Positions 33,857-44,812 of a stretch of 64,000 nucleotides of DNA are shown piece by piece (position 1 is the stretch's first letter; each line of letters opens with the position of its first letter). The notes beneath the pieces are model-generated. The model made no database searches, had not been told where the DNA came from, and was given only the letters and a program-made list of their open reading frames with translations. The translations under genes and the position numbers were made by a program. Origin of the DNA: Liolophura sinensis (Eukaryota; Mollusca; Polyplacophora; Chitonida; Chitonidae); assembly GCF_032854445.1 (NCBI RefSeq), contig NC_088306.1, positions 13,451,386-13,515,385 on the forward strand, in the 5' to 3' direction.

Positions 33857-34213
33857 CGGCCCGGATAGCACAGTTGGTAGAGCGTCCGCTTCGGGACCGG
33901 TAGATCCAGGATCAATCCTTGATCGAGTCACACCTAAGACTTTAAAAGAGGAAGTTGTAACTTCCTCGCTTGGCGTTCAGCATGAAGGGGATAGTGCAAC
34001 GACTGGTTGACCCGCATCAGTATAATGGCTCGGGCGGGGCGGCTTACTTGCCTTCGGTAGGTCGTCTCCGTGAAGCAGCACTAAATAAAAGAGCGGTGGA
34101 AATCCGTCCTGCAACAAGGAGGCACATTACACGTACATGCACCCTAATGATTCCTTCGTCGTCATATGATTGTTGAGTACGACGTTAAACCCCAAGCACT
34201 CACGCACTCACTC
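33857..34213 (+). repeat. tRNA-headed SINE, family A, full-length
   Basis: The head is 'GGCCCGGATAGCACAGTTGG' with the A-box in 'TAGCACAGTTGGTAGAGCG' and the B-box-like 'GGATCAATCCTTGATCGAG'. The tail is 'CGACGTTAAACCCCAAGCACTCACGCACTCACTC'. The small ORFs within it are not genes. This is the best copy in the window for defining the family. Confidence 0.85.
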
Positions 34214-36944
34214 TTTTTATGTCCATAACCCTTCATTGTTCAGAAGAAAAAAATTAAAGCTACAAAATGATATGACAATATCAGTCACTTGCTCTATGTG
34301 GCCCTTTCGGGAGTAAGTAGACAACTACACGTTCAGTCAGAATAGTTCCAGAGAAAATCAAATCCCGGTTACCTAATGTTCTTTTTCACCTTGCATTTTT
34401 CATAACAAGGTACAAAGATTAGTGTATATTATTGGCCAATAAACAAACTTTGCATTACTGTATTCTCAAAATAAAACAATGATGTCGAAAATATGCACTT
34501 TTACGCTATCGAAAACAGTATAAAAACTGTTCATCACCAAAAAATAACATAAAATAAACTTGTATAATAAACATACACCCAGAACGACGTGTTACATAGT
34601 TACATTCAAACTGTAAGGCTACTAGTCTTTTCAGCCCATTTTAGTACATAACAGTATTAATAAACATCTGTATACTAAAAAAGCTAGGCCATGATGACCG
34701 TTACTGGCCCTCTCACCCATTGATGCACATATACATCCAAATCTTAATTACACAAACTGATCTGTATGGCTCAGCTGGATACTCTTCATTACATAGTGTC
34801 ATCATCGCAAAATTGTATCCCACTGCCACTGTTTGTAAAACTTAATGGGCGTGTAAATTGCTACTATTTATGCATTTACATGAATAAAACTATGACTGAG
34901 GTAAACTGACCAGAGGCCGTATTTCACCGATTACGTGTGACCATTTGCCAGCTATCACGCTGTCGTTGCTGCTTTGGTCTTACTCTCTACGCTTTCCGTC
35001 TTATATTGTATTAATGCATAAACCTGGATTCTGGCGATGGACTACGCATTATCGAGTTCTGGTCCCTTTACATTGTTTTATTGTGATTGTCTGTCAGGTA
35101 TGATGACAACACAGCATTTGAGAAATTCTAGACCAGTGACGTCTAAAAATTGCAAATAACATCACTGCGGTTTTTTATGTACCTGATTCCGCTTAAACCA
35201 CGGTGCGAGGGGACGTGTAAATTGCTACCGTTATGCATTTAAATGAACAGTTAGAATAAAATCCTGACTGAGGTCAATTGAGGCCGTATTTCACCGATCA
35301 CCTGTGACCATTTGCCAGCTAATACACTGTAGTCGATGCCCTGATCTTACTCTGCATGGTGTCATTAGCTCAGACTGTTTTTTTCTTCATATGTCCACAA
35401 ACAGCCCTCAGATTCAGATAAGTATGAGTGCAATCACTTATTCTCGAATCTAATATTCCCAAGGATTGGAAATACTGAAATGGACACAACAGCACGCCCA
35501 CCATCAACCATTTTATCTTGAATTAGGCGTGTGTCGAACTATCGTGTTCATTTCAACTTGCAGAGCTAACAGGGCTGTCCTTGCTCACAAAAGATAAACA
35601 ATAGGGGAGTTGCGAGTTGGAACTGTATAGCCGGTAAAGTTAAAAACAGCCTTGTGAAAATATTAGGCAACCTTTGCTGACATTAATTTACTGATCACTT
35701 GTCTCATCCTTTTCCAGAGGCACAAATGGTTCTCAAGTTCACAAATGTTCAGATTCTCAATTTTCGGTATTGTTCGTCTGCTCTAAATTACTTTTTATGA
35801 CACTTTTTCAGACACCCAGATTACAGTGAATGTGACATCACACATCTGGACTTTTTCTACCTTCATCCATAAAAGAGTTCGAACTCGAAACTCCCCTGTT
35901 GAAAGTACTGACGTCCTTATGTGACGTTCCACTTGATTTATTTTGTACTCTGGTTTCACACGAAGTATGGTATCACTTGTTACATTCACAGTGACAAAAT
36001 GGAACAAGGCATCCAGAGAATCCCACCAACTCGCCAGACATAGCAGTCTCCGTGGACAATGCAATCAGAATGAAGATGAAAGCATATTTTGACTTGAATG
36101 CTCTGTATACTTCATACTTTCATACTTAGGCATTTCATACTTAACTGCATTTCACTTGTTTGACAGCAGTCACTTTTAAGCAAACCGGGGTGTCTAGTTA
36201 GACAATGCCCTGTCTGTTTAGTCATATTGTGTGTACATTTACCAAGGACCTACCCCATTTCTTCTAATTTTTGGGACATCTGGTCTGTTCTTTTCACAAA
36301 ATACACATGTAATTATAACAAGTTTACACAATAGCTCTTTTCTAACATGGCAAGTCCGTCTAATGAATAACACATCCATATCTTCACTTTTCCAAATAAA
36401 ATGAGAGAAAAGGGTAATTTTAGCACTGATGATAGTTGTTCTAAAAATTAGAAGAAATAGGGTACTGATTTTTTAGTCATTTTGACTGATAGACTGTCAT
36501 TGCAAAAATTTACTAGTTATGTAAACTTCTCTTTGCTTTTCTGCAATAAACTCATCTCCGCTATGAAGTCTCCACGAAGGACTCCAACCAAAGGGCAATG
36601 AACCGCTTACAACCCTACTGCTTTGCAGCTGTCTGGATACTTTTACCAGTGTTTAGACATTTTCTCCCAGTTTTGTCTCTATGCACATTATCTGCAGAAA
36701 GCTTTCTGTAACGTGAAGGCTATTATCATATAGCACTTTGTCCTAGGGCACAGGCTGGTATGTGTGCATTCGCAAAATCTACGACGGAATGTTTAAACCA
36801 CCACAATTGCTTAGTAGGCTGCATCCCATATGTTTCAAGTAATAGGTTCAAGTTCAAGTTTGTTTGTCACTGAATAAATCAACGGACTTTCTTTTATGGT
36901 GAGGGAAGATTCATTCGGATTTCTTACACTGCCTTCAAGCCCCT
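34214..36944. other. Long non-coding stretch with an internal duplication
   Basis: Segments 34849-34988 and 35215-35350 are direct repeats ('CGTGTAAATTGCTAC', 'GGCCGTATTTCACCGAT', 'GTGACCATTTGCCAGCTA'). Related pieces occur in the introns of both DED-like loci (32770-32900 and 61460-61626). An 89-residue minus-strand frame at 35795-36064 has no recognisable domain and no splice support. Confidence 0.5.
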
Positions 36945-37140
36945 TTAAAATGCACCCGCAGTGAGTTCAAGTCCAGCTCATGCTGGCTTCCTCTCCGGCC
37001 GTATGTGAGAAGATCTTTCAGCAATCTGCGGATGGTCGCAGGTTTCCTCCGGGTTCTGTCTGGTTTCCTCCTACCCTCGTATAGGTGAAATATTCTTGAG
37101 CACGACAAAAAACACCAATCAATTAAATACATAAATAAAC
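36945..37140 (+). repeat. SINE family B, head-truncated
   Basis: It starts at the B-box 'GTGAGTTCAAGTCCAGCTCA', runs through 'TCCGGCCGTATGTGAGAAG', 'GGTCGCAGGTTTCCTCCGGG' and 'GTGAAATATTCTTGAG', and ends in 'ACACCAATCAATTAAATACATAAATAAA'. Confidence 0.8.
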
Positions 37141-37432
37141 TAGGGCGTCATGAAACATCAATCGGATTAATAAATTACTCCAGGGAGCTGAAAAATAGCT
37201 TAACCTTCCATCCGAGTATGTACATTTACACACCATACCTTAGATTAGGCAGCTGCCAAAAAAGGCTCAACCTTCCATCCTCAAGAGCCCATTATACAGG
37301 ATGTGTTTAAGCTTAACCGGAGAGGGACACCGCGACTCCCCCCCTCACATGCATTCACATTTCCACGCCTCCCTTCGTAGAAGCGAGCTAAAAAGTCAAG
37401 GTGAAGACCGTAAAATATTAATTTTAACTCAC

Positions 37433-37798
37433 CACTCATTTCTTCGGTCTCCTTGCAGTCTGTCTCTTGATCACAACTTGATTCCACAGCCTTTTCCTGC
37501 TGCTTTACCACCTTTTGCTCACGGCTTAAATCAATGGTCTCTCCGCGCAGTTCTATGGCATCTATCCCTTGCTCACGAAACCATTCTCTCTTTAAATCAG
37601 GAGATTTCAAAATCTTTTCCATGCACATTGCAGGAATCATAACGGTGATGTACCAGCTATGTGTAGGCGTTGATCCAACAATCCAAACAAACCTCCATGG
37701 TATTTCCAACAATGCAGCAAACTTTTGTCGTAGACTCTCAACCTCTTCCTTCGAAGGTTTTTGCTTGTAATGTATGGTGACATGGTCGTGATCATTAG
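37433..37798 (-). CDS. Exon 4 of DED-like gene
   Basis: On the minus strand, acceptor ATTACAG precedes CTAATGATCAC and donor GTGAGT follows ATGAGTG. The 366-nt exon is open. It encodes 'HDHVTIHYKQKPSKEEVE', a Trp-rich stretch, 'YITVMIPAMCMEKIL' and 'GIDAIELRGETIDLS', and ends in an acidic tail. Its paralogue at 30297-30668 carries a stop. I know no named domain for it. Confidence 0.6.
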
Positions 37799-37994
37799 CT
37801 GTAATACAAAACGAGAAAAATACTCACATTTATATGTCTTACACACGCCTAAGCCTTAATGAAAAAGAACAGGGTACACGTATACCGTTAGCTTCTCCCA
37901 CAGCTGTGGAAGTCGGGTGTGGACATTTGCAGTGAAGGCGTAAAACGCGAAAACACGGCAATGAAACTCTTCACCTTTGGGTTTATGCCTTCTA

Positions 37995-38133
37995 CTGTAT
38001 ATTCTCATGCTGGCTTTCTCCCCCGGCCGTACGTGAGAAGGCAACCTGCCGATGGTGGTGAGTTTTCCCCGGGCTATGCATGATTTCCTCCCACCATAAT
38101 GCTGGCCGCTGTCGCATAAGTGAAATATTCTTC
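37995..38133 (+). repeat. SINE family B, left part, interrupted by Polinton copy C
   Basis: 'CTCATGCTGGCTTTC', 'CCGGCCGTACGTGAGAAGG' and 'CCACCATAATGCTGGCCGCT' run into 'GTGAAATATTCTTCAGTAT', where copy C begins. The expected 3' end, ACACCAATCAAATAAA, resumes directly after the element at 48293. Confidence 0.8.
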
Positions 38134-38293
38134 AGTATAGGGAATAGGAGTTCTGGCACACCCTCCATTTGGCAAATAGAGGCTCCCAGCCCCCATTCCC
38201 GGCGAGGTCCAGACGTTCTAGTATACAGGTTCTGGCGCACGCCCCCCTTGGGCCCTTCCCATAACAAATAGAGGCCCCCAGCCCCATCTGGGG
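38134..38293 (+). repeat. Left terminal inverted repeat of copy C
   Basis: It begins AGTATAGGG and contains two related iterons built on 'TTCTGGC(A/G)CAC', 'CAAATAGAGGC(T/C)CCCAGCCCC'. The reverse complement of 48053-48288 matches with an extra iteron. Confidence 0.9.
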
Positions 38294-38355
38294 TTTTATT
38301 ACACATACCCATTGCTCAGATATGCTTCTGCACCAATTGTGTATACAACAACAAC

Positions 38356-38634
38356 ATGCCACAGGGTTACAATAATTGCCGGTGGCTACCCATCGGCTTC
38401 ACGGAGCTCTGTGGTAAGAGTTGTCTGGGGGAGTACTGTGGTGTTCACCTAAACCGTCTGCGCAAGGGTCTTGGCACCAAGCCCTGTATTATTTGTGGTC
38501 GGGGTGTTAAAAACCGATTTCGGCTTTGCATGGCCTGCGGATATAATAGGGTCCAGACGCGTGAAAGACACCGGAGACTCAAAGCTTTCTTAGATGAGTT
38601 CAAACGGCTGGCGGCTATCGAAATTTACAATTAG
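38356..38634 (+). CDS. 92-residue Cys-rich zinc-binding protein (copy C)
   Basis: Intact. Cys/His clusters 'LCGKSCLGEYCGVHL' and 'PCIICGRGVKNRF', 'LCMACGY' are the same as in copies A and B, and the basic tail 'RERHRRLKAFLDEFKRLA' is likewise shared. It is the first gene inside the left terminal repeat, pointing inward and upstream of polB. Role unknown; the constant position next to the ends suggests DNA-end or replication functions. Confidence 0.7.
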   Translation: MPQGYNNCRWLPIGFTELCGKSCLGEYCGVHLNRLRKGLGTKPCIICGRGVKNRFRLCMACGYNRVQTRERHRRLKAFLDEFKRLAAIEIYN

Positions 38635-38676
38635 AGAGTTGATGTTATTAGTATAATGATGATATCGACGCGTACA

Positions 38677-40436
38677 ATGAACCACCATAAAAAAGCGCGA
38701 GCACTACGGTCTGGCAGATGAACGTACCCGAAGGCGTTTGGACGGACCCAGAAGCCTTCTTAGAAGAAATTCGAGCCATTATTCGCCAGAAGCTAGAAGA
38801 AGAGATCCTGGCACTCAACGGGGTTAAGTTCCAATTAGGCCTCAGGGTTCAGCTGCGAAAGGACAACGCCGATGGCAGTGAAGAGTATACCAGCCCAGTA
38901 CTCCACAACAAACAGGAGGCCCTCTTAGAGGCCAGTGACATTGACGGGGCTCTAGATATGGCCTTCCCCACCATTCAGGAGGTGCTAGAAAAATGGACAC
39001 AGTGAGGGTCAGGGTGGGTTGACAATAGCGTGCAAACACCCTGGCTTGACATTGCAAGGTATCAGCCACTGAGGGGCGGCTCCTACACCCCCCTACCTGC
39101 AGCTGTGAGTGATAAGAAAGCAGTCATCAATGTGAAAAACAAAGACGACGACTGCCTCCGATGGGCACTCCGGTCTGCCTTATTTCCAGCCGCCAGAAAC
39201 CCTCAGAGACCAACAAAGTACCCCACCAATGATGGTCTTGACTTTGGGGGGATCGACACCCCCACGCCCATCTCTCAGATCCCTAAAGTTGACGAAAAGA
39301 ACGACCTCGCCATCAACGTGTTCGGGTGGGACTAGGGTGTGATCGTGCATCGTCTCAGCAAGCAGCCCAGCGACAGGCCCCGAATCAATCTGCTGCTGAT
39401 TGGGAAGGCAGGCATATTCCATTATACGTGGATAAAAGATCTCAATCGTCTCCTGTTCCAAGACAGTAAGGCACACCATTGCAAACACTTCTGTGAGCTG
39501 TGTCTACATGGCTACACAAGGGAGGACCTGCTCGAGGCGCATTAACCGGAATGCCGACGGATTGGCCAGACGGCGGTGAGGGTGGAAATGCCCCAGAAGG
39601 GGGAAAACAAGTTCAACTTTCAGAACCACCACAAACAGCTACCTGTTCCGTTCATCATATATGCCAACTTCGACTCTCTGACCAAAAAGGTTGAAGGCCC
39701 GCCGCCCAGCCCCACAGAGAGCAGCACTCAAAAGACTCAGCACCACGAGCCCTGCAGTTACTGCTATGTTGTGGTGCGTTGCGACGGCCACACAAAACGC
39801 CCCGTGGAATACTGAGGCCCTAACGCGACGGAACACTTCCTCAGAGCTCTCCAACAGGAAGAGCAGGAAATCAAAAATGTTCTAGCCAACCCTATAGCAA
39901 TGAATATGACTCCCCAAGACTGGCAGGCCCACAACAACGCCGCAACCTGCCACGTGTGTGAGAAGCCTCTAGGCGCCGATTCTGTGCGCGATCACTGCCA
40001 TATCACCGGCAAGTACAGAGGCGCGGCCCATAACGCATGCAACCTAAAGTTGCGGCTGGGTCCCAAGACAGCCATACCAGTAGTCTTCCACAACCTTCGG
40101 GGCTACGACGGGCACCTCCTGATGCAAGCCATAAGTAAGGCGGAGGGCCGCATCTCCTGCATCCCCAACAACACGAAAAAGTACATCTCCTTCTCACTGG
40201 TGCAGCTCCGCTTCATCGACAGCGTTCAATTCTTACCGACTTCCCTTGACAATCTGGTAGAGCCCAACAAACCTGAGGCTTTCCACATCACAGCCTGGTA
40301 TGAGCCCGCCGAAGAAAAACGAAAGCTACTAATGCGCAAGGGTGTCTACCCCTATGAGTATATGGACTCCTGGGAGCGCTTCGACGAGTCCAGCCTCCCA
40401 CCCAAAGATGCTTTCTACAGTAAGCTCAAAGTCGGA
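38677..40436 (+). pseudogene. DNA polymerase B (protein-primed type), broken and 3'-truncated
   Basis: The start at 38677 ('KKARALR') is followed at once by a deletion of ~290 bp relative to copy A, which shifts the frame. From 38718 onward a single frame carries four stops: TGA 39003-39005, TAG 39333-39335, TAA 39543-39545 and TGA 39813-39815. Motifs seen are the ExoI region with 'IIYANFDSL' (Asp to Asn and Glu to Asp compared with the usual DxE), 'CHITGKYRGAAHNACN' and ExoII 'FHNLRGYDGHLL'. At 40436 the gene jumps into the inverted 149-residue gene, so ExoIII and all polymerase motifs are lost. Confidence 0.85.
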
Positions 40437-40660
40437 GCGTGGCCCTGGCGGCGGAGTTCATCCTTGATCCAGTCCAAGCGCTTAGTGCGCTTTCGGGCCC
40501 ATTTTTCCTGGGCGGCTTGGAGTTGCTCTACAGCGCGGTCATGGCGCCTCCGCTCTTCGTCGACACCAGAACTCCTCAGCATCGAAAACATATAGCTGCT
40601 CCCGCTGAAGGCCAAAGCGTTTACGAGGGCGCCGCCCAACATCATTGCGATGGAGGCCAT
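40437..40660 (-). pseudogene. 149-residue conserved Polinton protein, N-terminal remnant
   Basis: The start ATG at 40660 corresponds to 2658 in copy A. The remnant keeps 'MLGGALVNALAFSG' and the coiled region with TGG where A and B have TGA, then is cut at 'DELRRQGHA' by the deletion that removed polB's end and the integrase. Confidence 0.75.
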
Positions 40661-40662
40661 TA

Positions 40663-40902
40663 CTACTTGATTACATTGGGAGGAAGGAGCCCTTGTTTAA
40701 TTAGCAGGTCCTTCGAAAACATGGCCAGGCCTACATCTGCAATGACCATGCCGACGTCACTGGGTTTTAAGTCCAGCTTCGGGAGGGCTCCTTTCAGGAA
40801 CATCTGGCCGAGACGAGCGTACCCAGTAGCCAGGAGAGAGACCACAGCGGCGTGGTAGACCGCGTTGACTAGCACTTTTCCGTCACTGGGTGGAGTAGAC
40901 AT
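40663..40902 (-). CDS. 79-residue hydrophobic conserved Polinton protein (copy C)
   Basis: Intact. It matches 2416-2655 with few changes ('LDLKPSDVGMVIADVGLAMF') and has two hydrophobic helices. It lies 2 nt from the remnant gene and overlaps the end of the Lys-rich protein gene. Confidence 0.7.
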   Translation of the reverse strand: MSTPPSDGKVLVNAVYHAAVVSLLATGYARLGQMFLKGALPKLDLKPSDVGMVIADVGLAMFSKDLLIKQGLLPPNVIK

Positions 40903-41347
40903 GCTGCTCTATATAGAAAGGGTCGCGACGTATATTCAAATGGAGATTCTTTTCTTGCGGCGCTGCATGCGGCGTAATATCTTGTTGTGCTGTATAGCGG
41001 CTGCGCAACACGCGTAGCAACACTAGCACTGTAAGACTGCCAACGCCTAATAACGCCAGGGGCGCCCTCCAGTCGGGTGACTTCGTAGAATCCGGTTCCT
41101 TCGGCTGTTTCTTGGTGGATTCGCCAATCAATACAGCCTCGCGAAGCTCGTCCTTGAGCATTTTAGCCTTGGCCTTTTTCGCTGCAGCACTCGCTCGACC
41201 CGCAGCGACTTTTTGGGGATTCTTCGCGATGCCGTCATTCGTAGAATCCGCTGATACCCCCTCCACTTCCCTCGGGCCTTCCGGATTCGTTGTACTCATG
41301 TTCCTCTGGGTCATACGGCTCATTTCTAGGGCAGCAGTGGTGTTCAA
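40883..41347 (-). CDS. Lys/Ala-rich small protein with membrane segment (copy C)
   Basis: Open, 154 residues. 'KNPQKVAAGRASAAAKKAKA' is followed by 'STKKQPKEPDSTK' and the hydrophobic 'LALLGVGSLTVLVLLRVL'. The C-terminus 'LNIRRDPFYIEQHVYSTQ' is shared with copy A, which supports the reading to the end. The start is probably the ATG of the 'MSTTNPEG' segment or upstream of it. Confidence 0.6.
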   Translation of the reverse strand: MNTTAALEMSRMTQRNMSTTNPEGPREVEGVSADSTNDGIAKNPQKVAAGRASAAAKKAKAKMLKDELREAVLIGESTKKQPKEPDSTKSPDWRAPLALLGVGSLTVLVLLRVLRSRYTAQQDITPHAAPQEKNLHLNIRRDPFYIEQHVYSTQ

Positions 41348-41810
41348 ATGAGCAGTGCTCGGTAGTGGTCAGCGACATGGTTAACGGTGGTAAGTACTTA
41401 CCATAGCAGTAGCACAGCCAGCAGCTAGTACTGCTAAGCGCCTGTTCAACAAATGGGTCAGTGGCGAGCTGTGCCGTTAGGCATTGGTCGATTCTCGGGT
41501 GGGATGGGTAGGATATGATCTTATATATGATCTCAAAAATATACCTCCAAGACCGTTAACCATCCGCGCACCGAGCTTAGCCTCGTACCGGGAGTGCAGC
41601 CTTTCAACGTCTTCGTTGCTCATGGCGTCGATCTCAGCGGCTGTTACGTCTTTTCCCAGATATCGCTTGACCTGCCCACCCACAGGAAGTGCCCCTGAGA
41701 TGCCGTGCATGTTGGCTGGGGTCGGGCTGTTGGCTGGGTTGTTGGCTGGGTTGTTGGCTGGGCTCCTTCTCTGCGCTGAGAATCTCGTCTATAAGCTCAT
41801 CGGTGTCCAT
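41340..41810 (-). pseudogene. ATPase-distal conserved Polinton protein, frame-broken
   Basis: The ATG at 41810 opens 'MDTDELIDEILSAEKEPSQQ' with a 12-bp repeat giving 'PSQQ' three times. This N-terminus is missing from the fused copy A gene. A frame break near 41700 precedes 'VKRYLGKDVTAAEIDAMS', and a second disruption near 41520 destroys the 'SWLLPIP' region seen in A and B; the rest can be followed as fragments to about 41340. Function unknown. Confidence 0.6.
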
Positions 41811-41835
41811 GCTTAATACGTAGGGGCGCCTACGT

Positions 41836-42441
41836 CTAATATATAATCTTACATTTGGCGGGCGTATCAGTCATTAGCAGGAGCTTAGAATGCGGATTGT
41901 TCTTGAGCTTCTCTGCCTTTTCGCTCTCGGCCTCGATGATGTGGTTCTCCTCCAGGCATTCGTTGAACGAGTGCCGATCCTTGCAGTGGAATAAAGCCAC
42001 CCACCTTGTCTGCTCGCGAAAGTCTTTCAGGACGGCGTTGCATTTCTGAGTGAGGACCCAGACGCTTTGCTTTGCATGACGGCCCGAGAAAGCCATGAAT
42101 GAAAGCACTTTTTGTTTCTTCTTCATCGCCTCCAACGCGCTACAATCATCGATGATGTATAGGGTGGGCTCCCCCTCGAACAATCTGTAGAAAGCTCTCA
42201 GGCATTCGTTTAGCCGCTTGCCGGGATCAAAACAATAGACCCCAGGTTCAGACAGTATCCATCGCCGGCGGTACGCCTCGTTATGCTTAAGAGTGGGGCA
42301 CAGGATCACAATGTGATGAAAGAAACCGCGGAAAGGTCCCTCAAGCAGGTCTAGCACGAAGACTGTTTTGCCGCAGTTCGTCTGCCCACAGATAATCGCG
42401 CAGTGGGCGTCATCAATAAAGCGCGCTAACGAATCTACCAT
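41836..42441 (-). CDS. Packaging ATPase (FtsK/HerA A32-like), intact
   Basis: Complete 201-residue frame. Walker A 'GQTNCGKT' spans residues 19-26, Walker B is 'LYIIDDC', and a sensor-like 'SVWVLTQ' follows. The A32-type ATPase pumps DNA into the capsid in Polintons, adenovirus-like and NCLDV-related elements. The start overlaps the end of the capsid gene by 29 nt. It is the only large core gene of any copy in this window that is undamaged by stops or frameshifts. Copy A shows the same gene frameshifted and fused downstream. Confidence 0.88.
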   Translation of the reverse strand: MVDSLARFIDDAHCAIICGQTNCGKTVFVLDLLEGPFRGFFHHIVILCPTLKHNEAYRRRWILSEPGVYCFDPGKRLNECLRAFYRLFEGEPTLYIIDDCSALEAMKKKQKVLSFMAFSGRHAKQSVWVLTQKCNAVLKDFREQTRWVALFHCKDRHSFNECLEENHIIEAESEKAEKLKNNPHSKLLLMTDTPAKCKIIY

Positions 42442-43698
42442 TCTGGATGTGCAGCTTTGCGTACATGATCACATAGATATATACTTTCAACACGCCGGGA
42501 TCTTCTCTCTCTTTTGTCACCTGTATCGTAATACCCTCGCTGGCATTCAGAACGCGCCTCCCACTGCCATGCAGCTCGTCATCGTCGCTTGGCCGAAGGT
42601 CAATCCAGAAGGCGTGCTTGTACGTCAAGAACTCTTCCAGGGAGACGTCTGCCAGGCCTAAGTCTTTTACGATCCAGGCCACCTCAGGGTCCCGCTTCTT
42701 AAGGGGTGAGCTGGCGAAGAACCTCTGGACCTCGGCCCATTGCTGGTACGCCCGCATGCCCTGGCTGTACAGCTGATTGGGGACCCCTTCTATTGTGACT
42801 TCTACTTTGGCGATCTTCGGGTTGTAGAAGTATTCCGACCTCCTCTCCCACGGGATTTCTTTAGTCTCGAACAGCATGAGGATGCCCTTCATTGCTCTCG
42901 CGGGCGTTCTCAGGTTTATGTTCCAGAGAGTATCAGACTTGTCCTTCACTTACTTTCGGAGGCGGAGGACGCGGTCATACAGAATGGAGACGCCCCCGGC
43001 AAACTGGGTGCGGATCTGTTTAGCGAGCTCCCCTTAGGTGACCATATCGAACTCCAGGCTGATGTTGTCGATGGTGTAAGTCGTGTCGTCATCGCCTGTT
43101 TTCTGGATGACCTGGCTGTAATCCTTGAACGTCAGTTCGTACTTCAGTCGGTCGGCGAAGGCACTCTGGTAGAATGGCATGTGGCTATCTGGAAGCTCAA
43201 AGTCTAGCGGGATGTGCAACCGGCTGCCAAAGGCGCGAGCGATGACTTTTTCTCCAGCATCGTCGTTACTTGCGTCCTCCGCTCCGACTCGAAGTTTAAG
43301 CATGTTTTCGCTGCCGATGCTTGGTAGGCCGCATTCCTCTTTTCGATTTTGGTCAGCCATAAGTCGCCGTACCAATGAAACACATCAGAGTCGTCGATGG
43401 ACATTACCCCATTCCCGCTGATTCTGATCGTGGTTTTCTTGACTACTGCGCGTCCGAAATTCCCGACCACTAAGGCGTTTGAGTCTTCTGAATTGATCGT
43501 GTTCGAGAAGGCCAAGCGCACGGTACCGGGCACAATGACGTCATTTGGGCCGAGGTTGGGGAAGCGGACCAAGAGTTGTTGATTCTGGTCGATCGTACTC
43601 GGGTTGTTGGTGACGACCAAGGACTGTCGTACACCTTGTACCCCCAGAGGCTTACGGAGTGTTCTGAAGGGGTTTAGCCTGCGTCCGTATGCATCCAT
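42413..43698 (-). pseudogene. Major capsid protein (double jelly-roll type), full length but broken
   Basis: The ATG at 43698 opens 'MDAYGRRLNPFRTLRKPL'. A 1-nt deletion near 43318 relative to copy A shifts the frame. TAA at 43034-43036 matches the copy A stop at the same codon, and another TAA lies at 42950-42952. The rest is open to the family C-terminus 'IQNGRFVSALY'. A repaired length of about 428 codons is normal for a Polinton capsid protein. Lies between the ATPase and a divergent intergenic region. Confidence 0.88.
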
Positions 43699-43742
43699 TG
43701 TATGTATTGAAGGTATACATTGCAATGTTCACTACGAGGATT
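43699..43742. promoter_or_regulatory. Short divergent intergenic region
   Basis: 44 bp separate the start codons of the capsid gene (minus) and the acidic small protein (plus). Any promoters for both must lie here or inside the genes. 'GTATGTATTGAAGGTATACATTG' shows partial dyad symmetry; no clear TATA box. Confidence 0.35.
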
Positions 43743-44009
43743 ATGGCAGACTTCGACATTCCGGCGTTCGACTTCGTCAAGGAGGACAACGCCCAAGACG
43801 ATGTCAGAGAGGACAGCAAAACCGATGACGTGCAGACCAATCTCCGTGCAGGTGGTGATGTCCAGATCGGGGTGGTTCCCGAGCAACAAAGCCCTGATGA
43901 TGAGTTCCTCAAAACCCCAAAAGGAAGGCTATTAGTGCAAGCCGTTAATGATTATTACAACAACTTGGGGGAGATGTATAAACTCACCCCCAAAAGTCTC
44001 AAACGATAA
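43743..44009 (+). CDS. 88-residue acidic small protein
   Basis: The ATG at 43743 is chosen over upstream starts because it begins the acidic segment 'MADFDIPAFDFVKEDNAQDD' and respects the divergent spacer. The N-terminal half is Asp/Glu-rich and probably disordered; the C-terminal half, 'GRLLVQAVNDYYNNLGEMYK', is helical. The next gene starts 3 nt after the stop. I do not recognise a domain. Intact. Confidence 0.55.
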   Translation: MADFDIPAFDFVKEDNAQDDVREDSKTDDVQTNLRAGGDVQIGVVPEQQSPDDEFLKTPKGRLLVQAVNDYYNNLGEMYKLTPKSLKR

Positions 44010-44012
44010 TAC

Positions 44013-44812
44013 ATGAATTTTGCAATTAGTGAAGAAGGGAAAGTGCGAGTCAAGGATTACCCCGTGGTTGACCTCATCAACAAACTAACAGGTAGACCGA
44101 AAGCCCTCTCAAAAGTCGCCTCAAAAAAGGAGGGGGTGATGCTATTCGAGAGGGGCTGGGCTTTACAGACTGGAACAGAAGTAAACCGACAACGTTGCAT
44201 CCGAATGCAGTCGCAGCCCTGGGGAAAGCGAGTTCAGAACTCGGTGCCGCGGCCGCCGAGTCAAAAACCATACCGCTGGAGGATTTAAACCAACCATCGA
44301 AAAAGACCTCTGATGCTATCCACACACTACTGGAAACAAGCTTAACAGATAGTGAGGTCGGGCGGGCTCTTGAAACGATAAACGACCCTCCTCTTTCCAT
44401 GCGAGAACGTCTGGGGCTTGACAAGGCACTGCAGACCTCGGAAGGCGAACACGCGAATAACCTCCGCAATTGGGATGGCGACCTCGACACTGGGGTTAGC
44501 GATAAAGTTGGCGCTGACTGGCGGGTCCGGCGGGGCATCCAGCCAACACCACCTCCACCCGACGGGCGTGGTCTTAAAGAATGGGTGAAAAAGCATCTCC
44601 AATCCCTGGCGCGCGCCCTTGGCAAGCTGGCTGGGAAGGCTGCCGCTGCGATTCCGGGTATTATCGGCAGTATCGTGTCCTGGCTACTGAACCTTCTCGG
44701 GAAAGCGGCTGGGTGGCTGGCCGATAATGTCTGGGCTCTAGTCGTCGCAGTAGGTGGCCTATTGCTCGTGGCTGTTCGCAATTATTTAACGCATAGTCCA
44801 CAGCAGAAGTAA
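44013..44812 (+). pseudogene. Conserved Polinton protein with amphipathic/membrane C-terminus, one frameshift
   Basis: The first frame runs from 44013 to about 44150 ('ISEEGKVRVKDYPVVDL'), then a 1-nt change moves the rest into frame 2, ending at 44812. The C-terminal third has 'AAIPGIIGSIVSWLLNLLG' and 'WALVVAVGGLLLVAVRNYL', an amphipathic plus hydrophobic pair. I recognise this C-terminus as recurrent in metazoan Polintons; membrane disruption at entry has been suggested for comparable virion proteins, but that is inference here. The tail overlaps the convergent minus-strand gene by 27 nt. Confidence 0.65.

Noticed and set aside
33857-33935. tRNA gene
   Set aside because: The A- and B-box-like sequences head a SINE whose body and tail occur elsewhere in the window; no full cloverleaf could be formed by eye.
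35795-36064. 89-codon minus-strand ORF as an exon
   Set aside because: No recognisable domain, no clear acceptor or donor and no paralogue in the window.
44077-44781. 234-codon minus-strand ORF
   Set aside because: It is antisense to the conserved Polinton gene at 44013-44812, whose hydrophobic C-terminus is recognisable.
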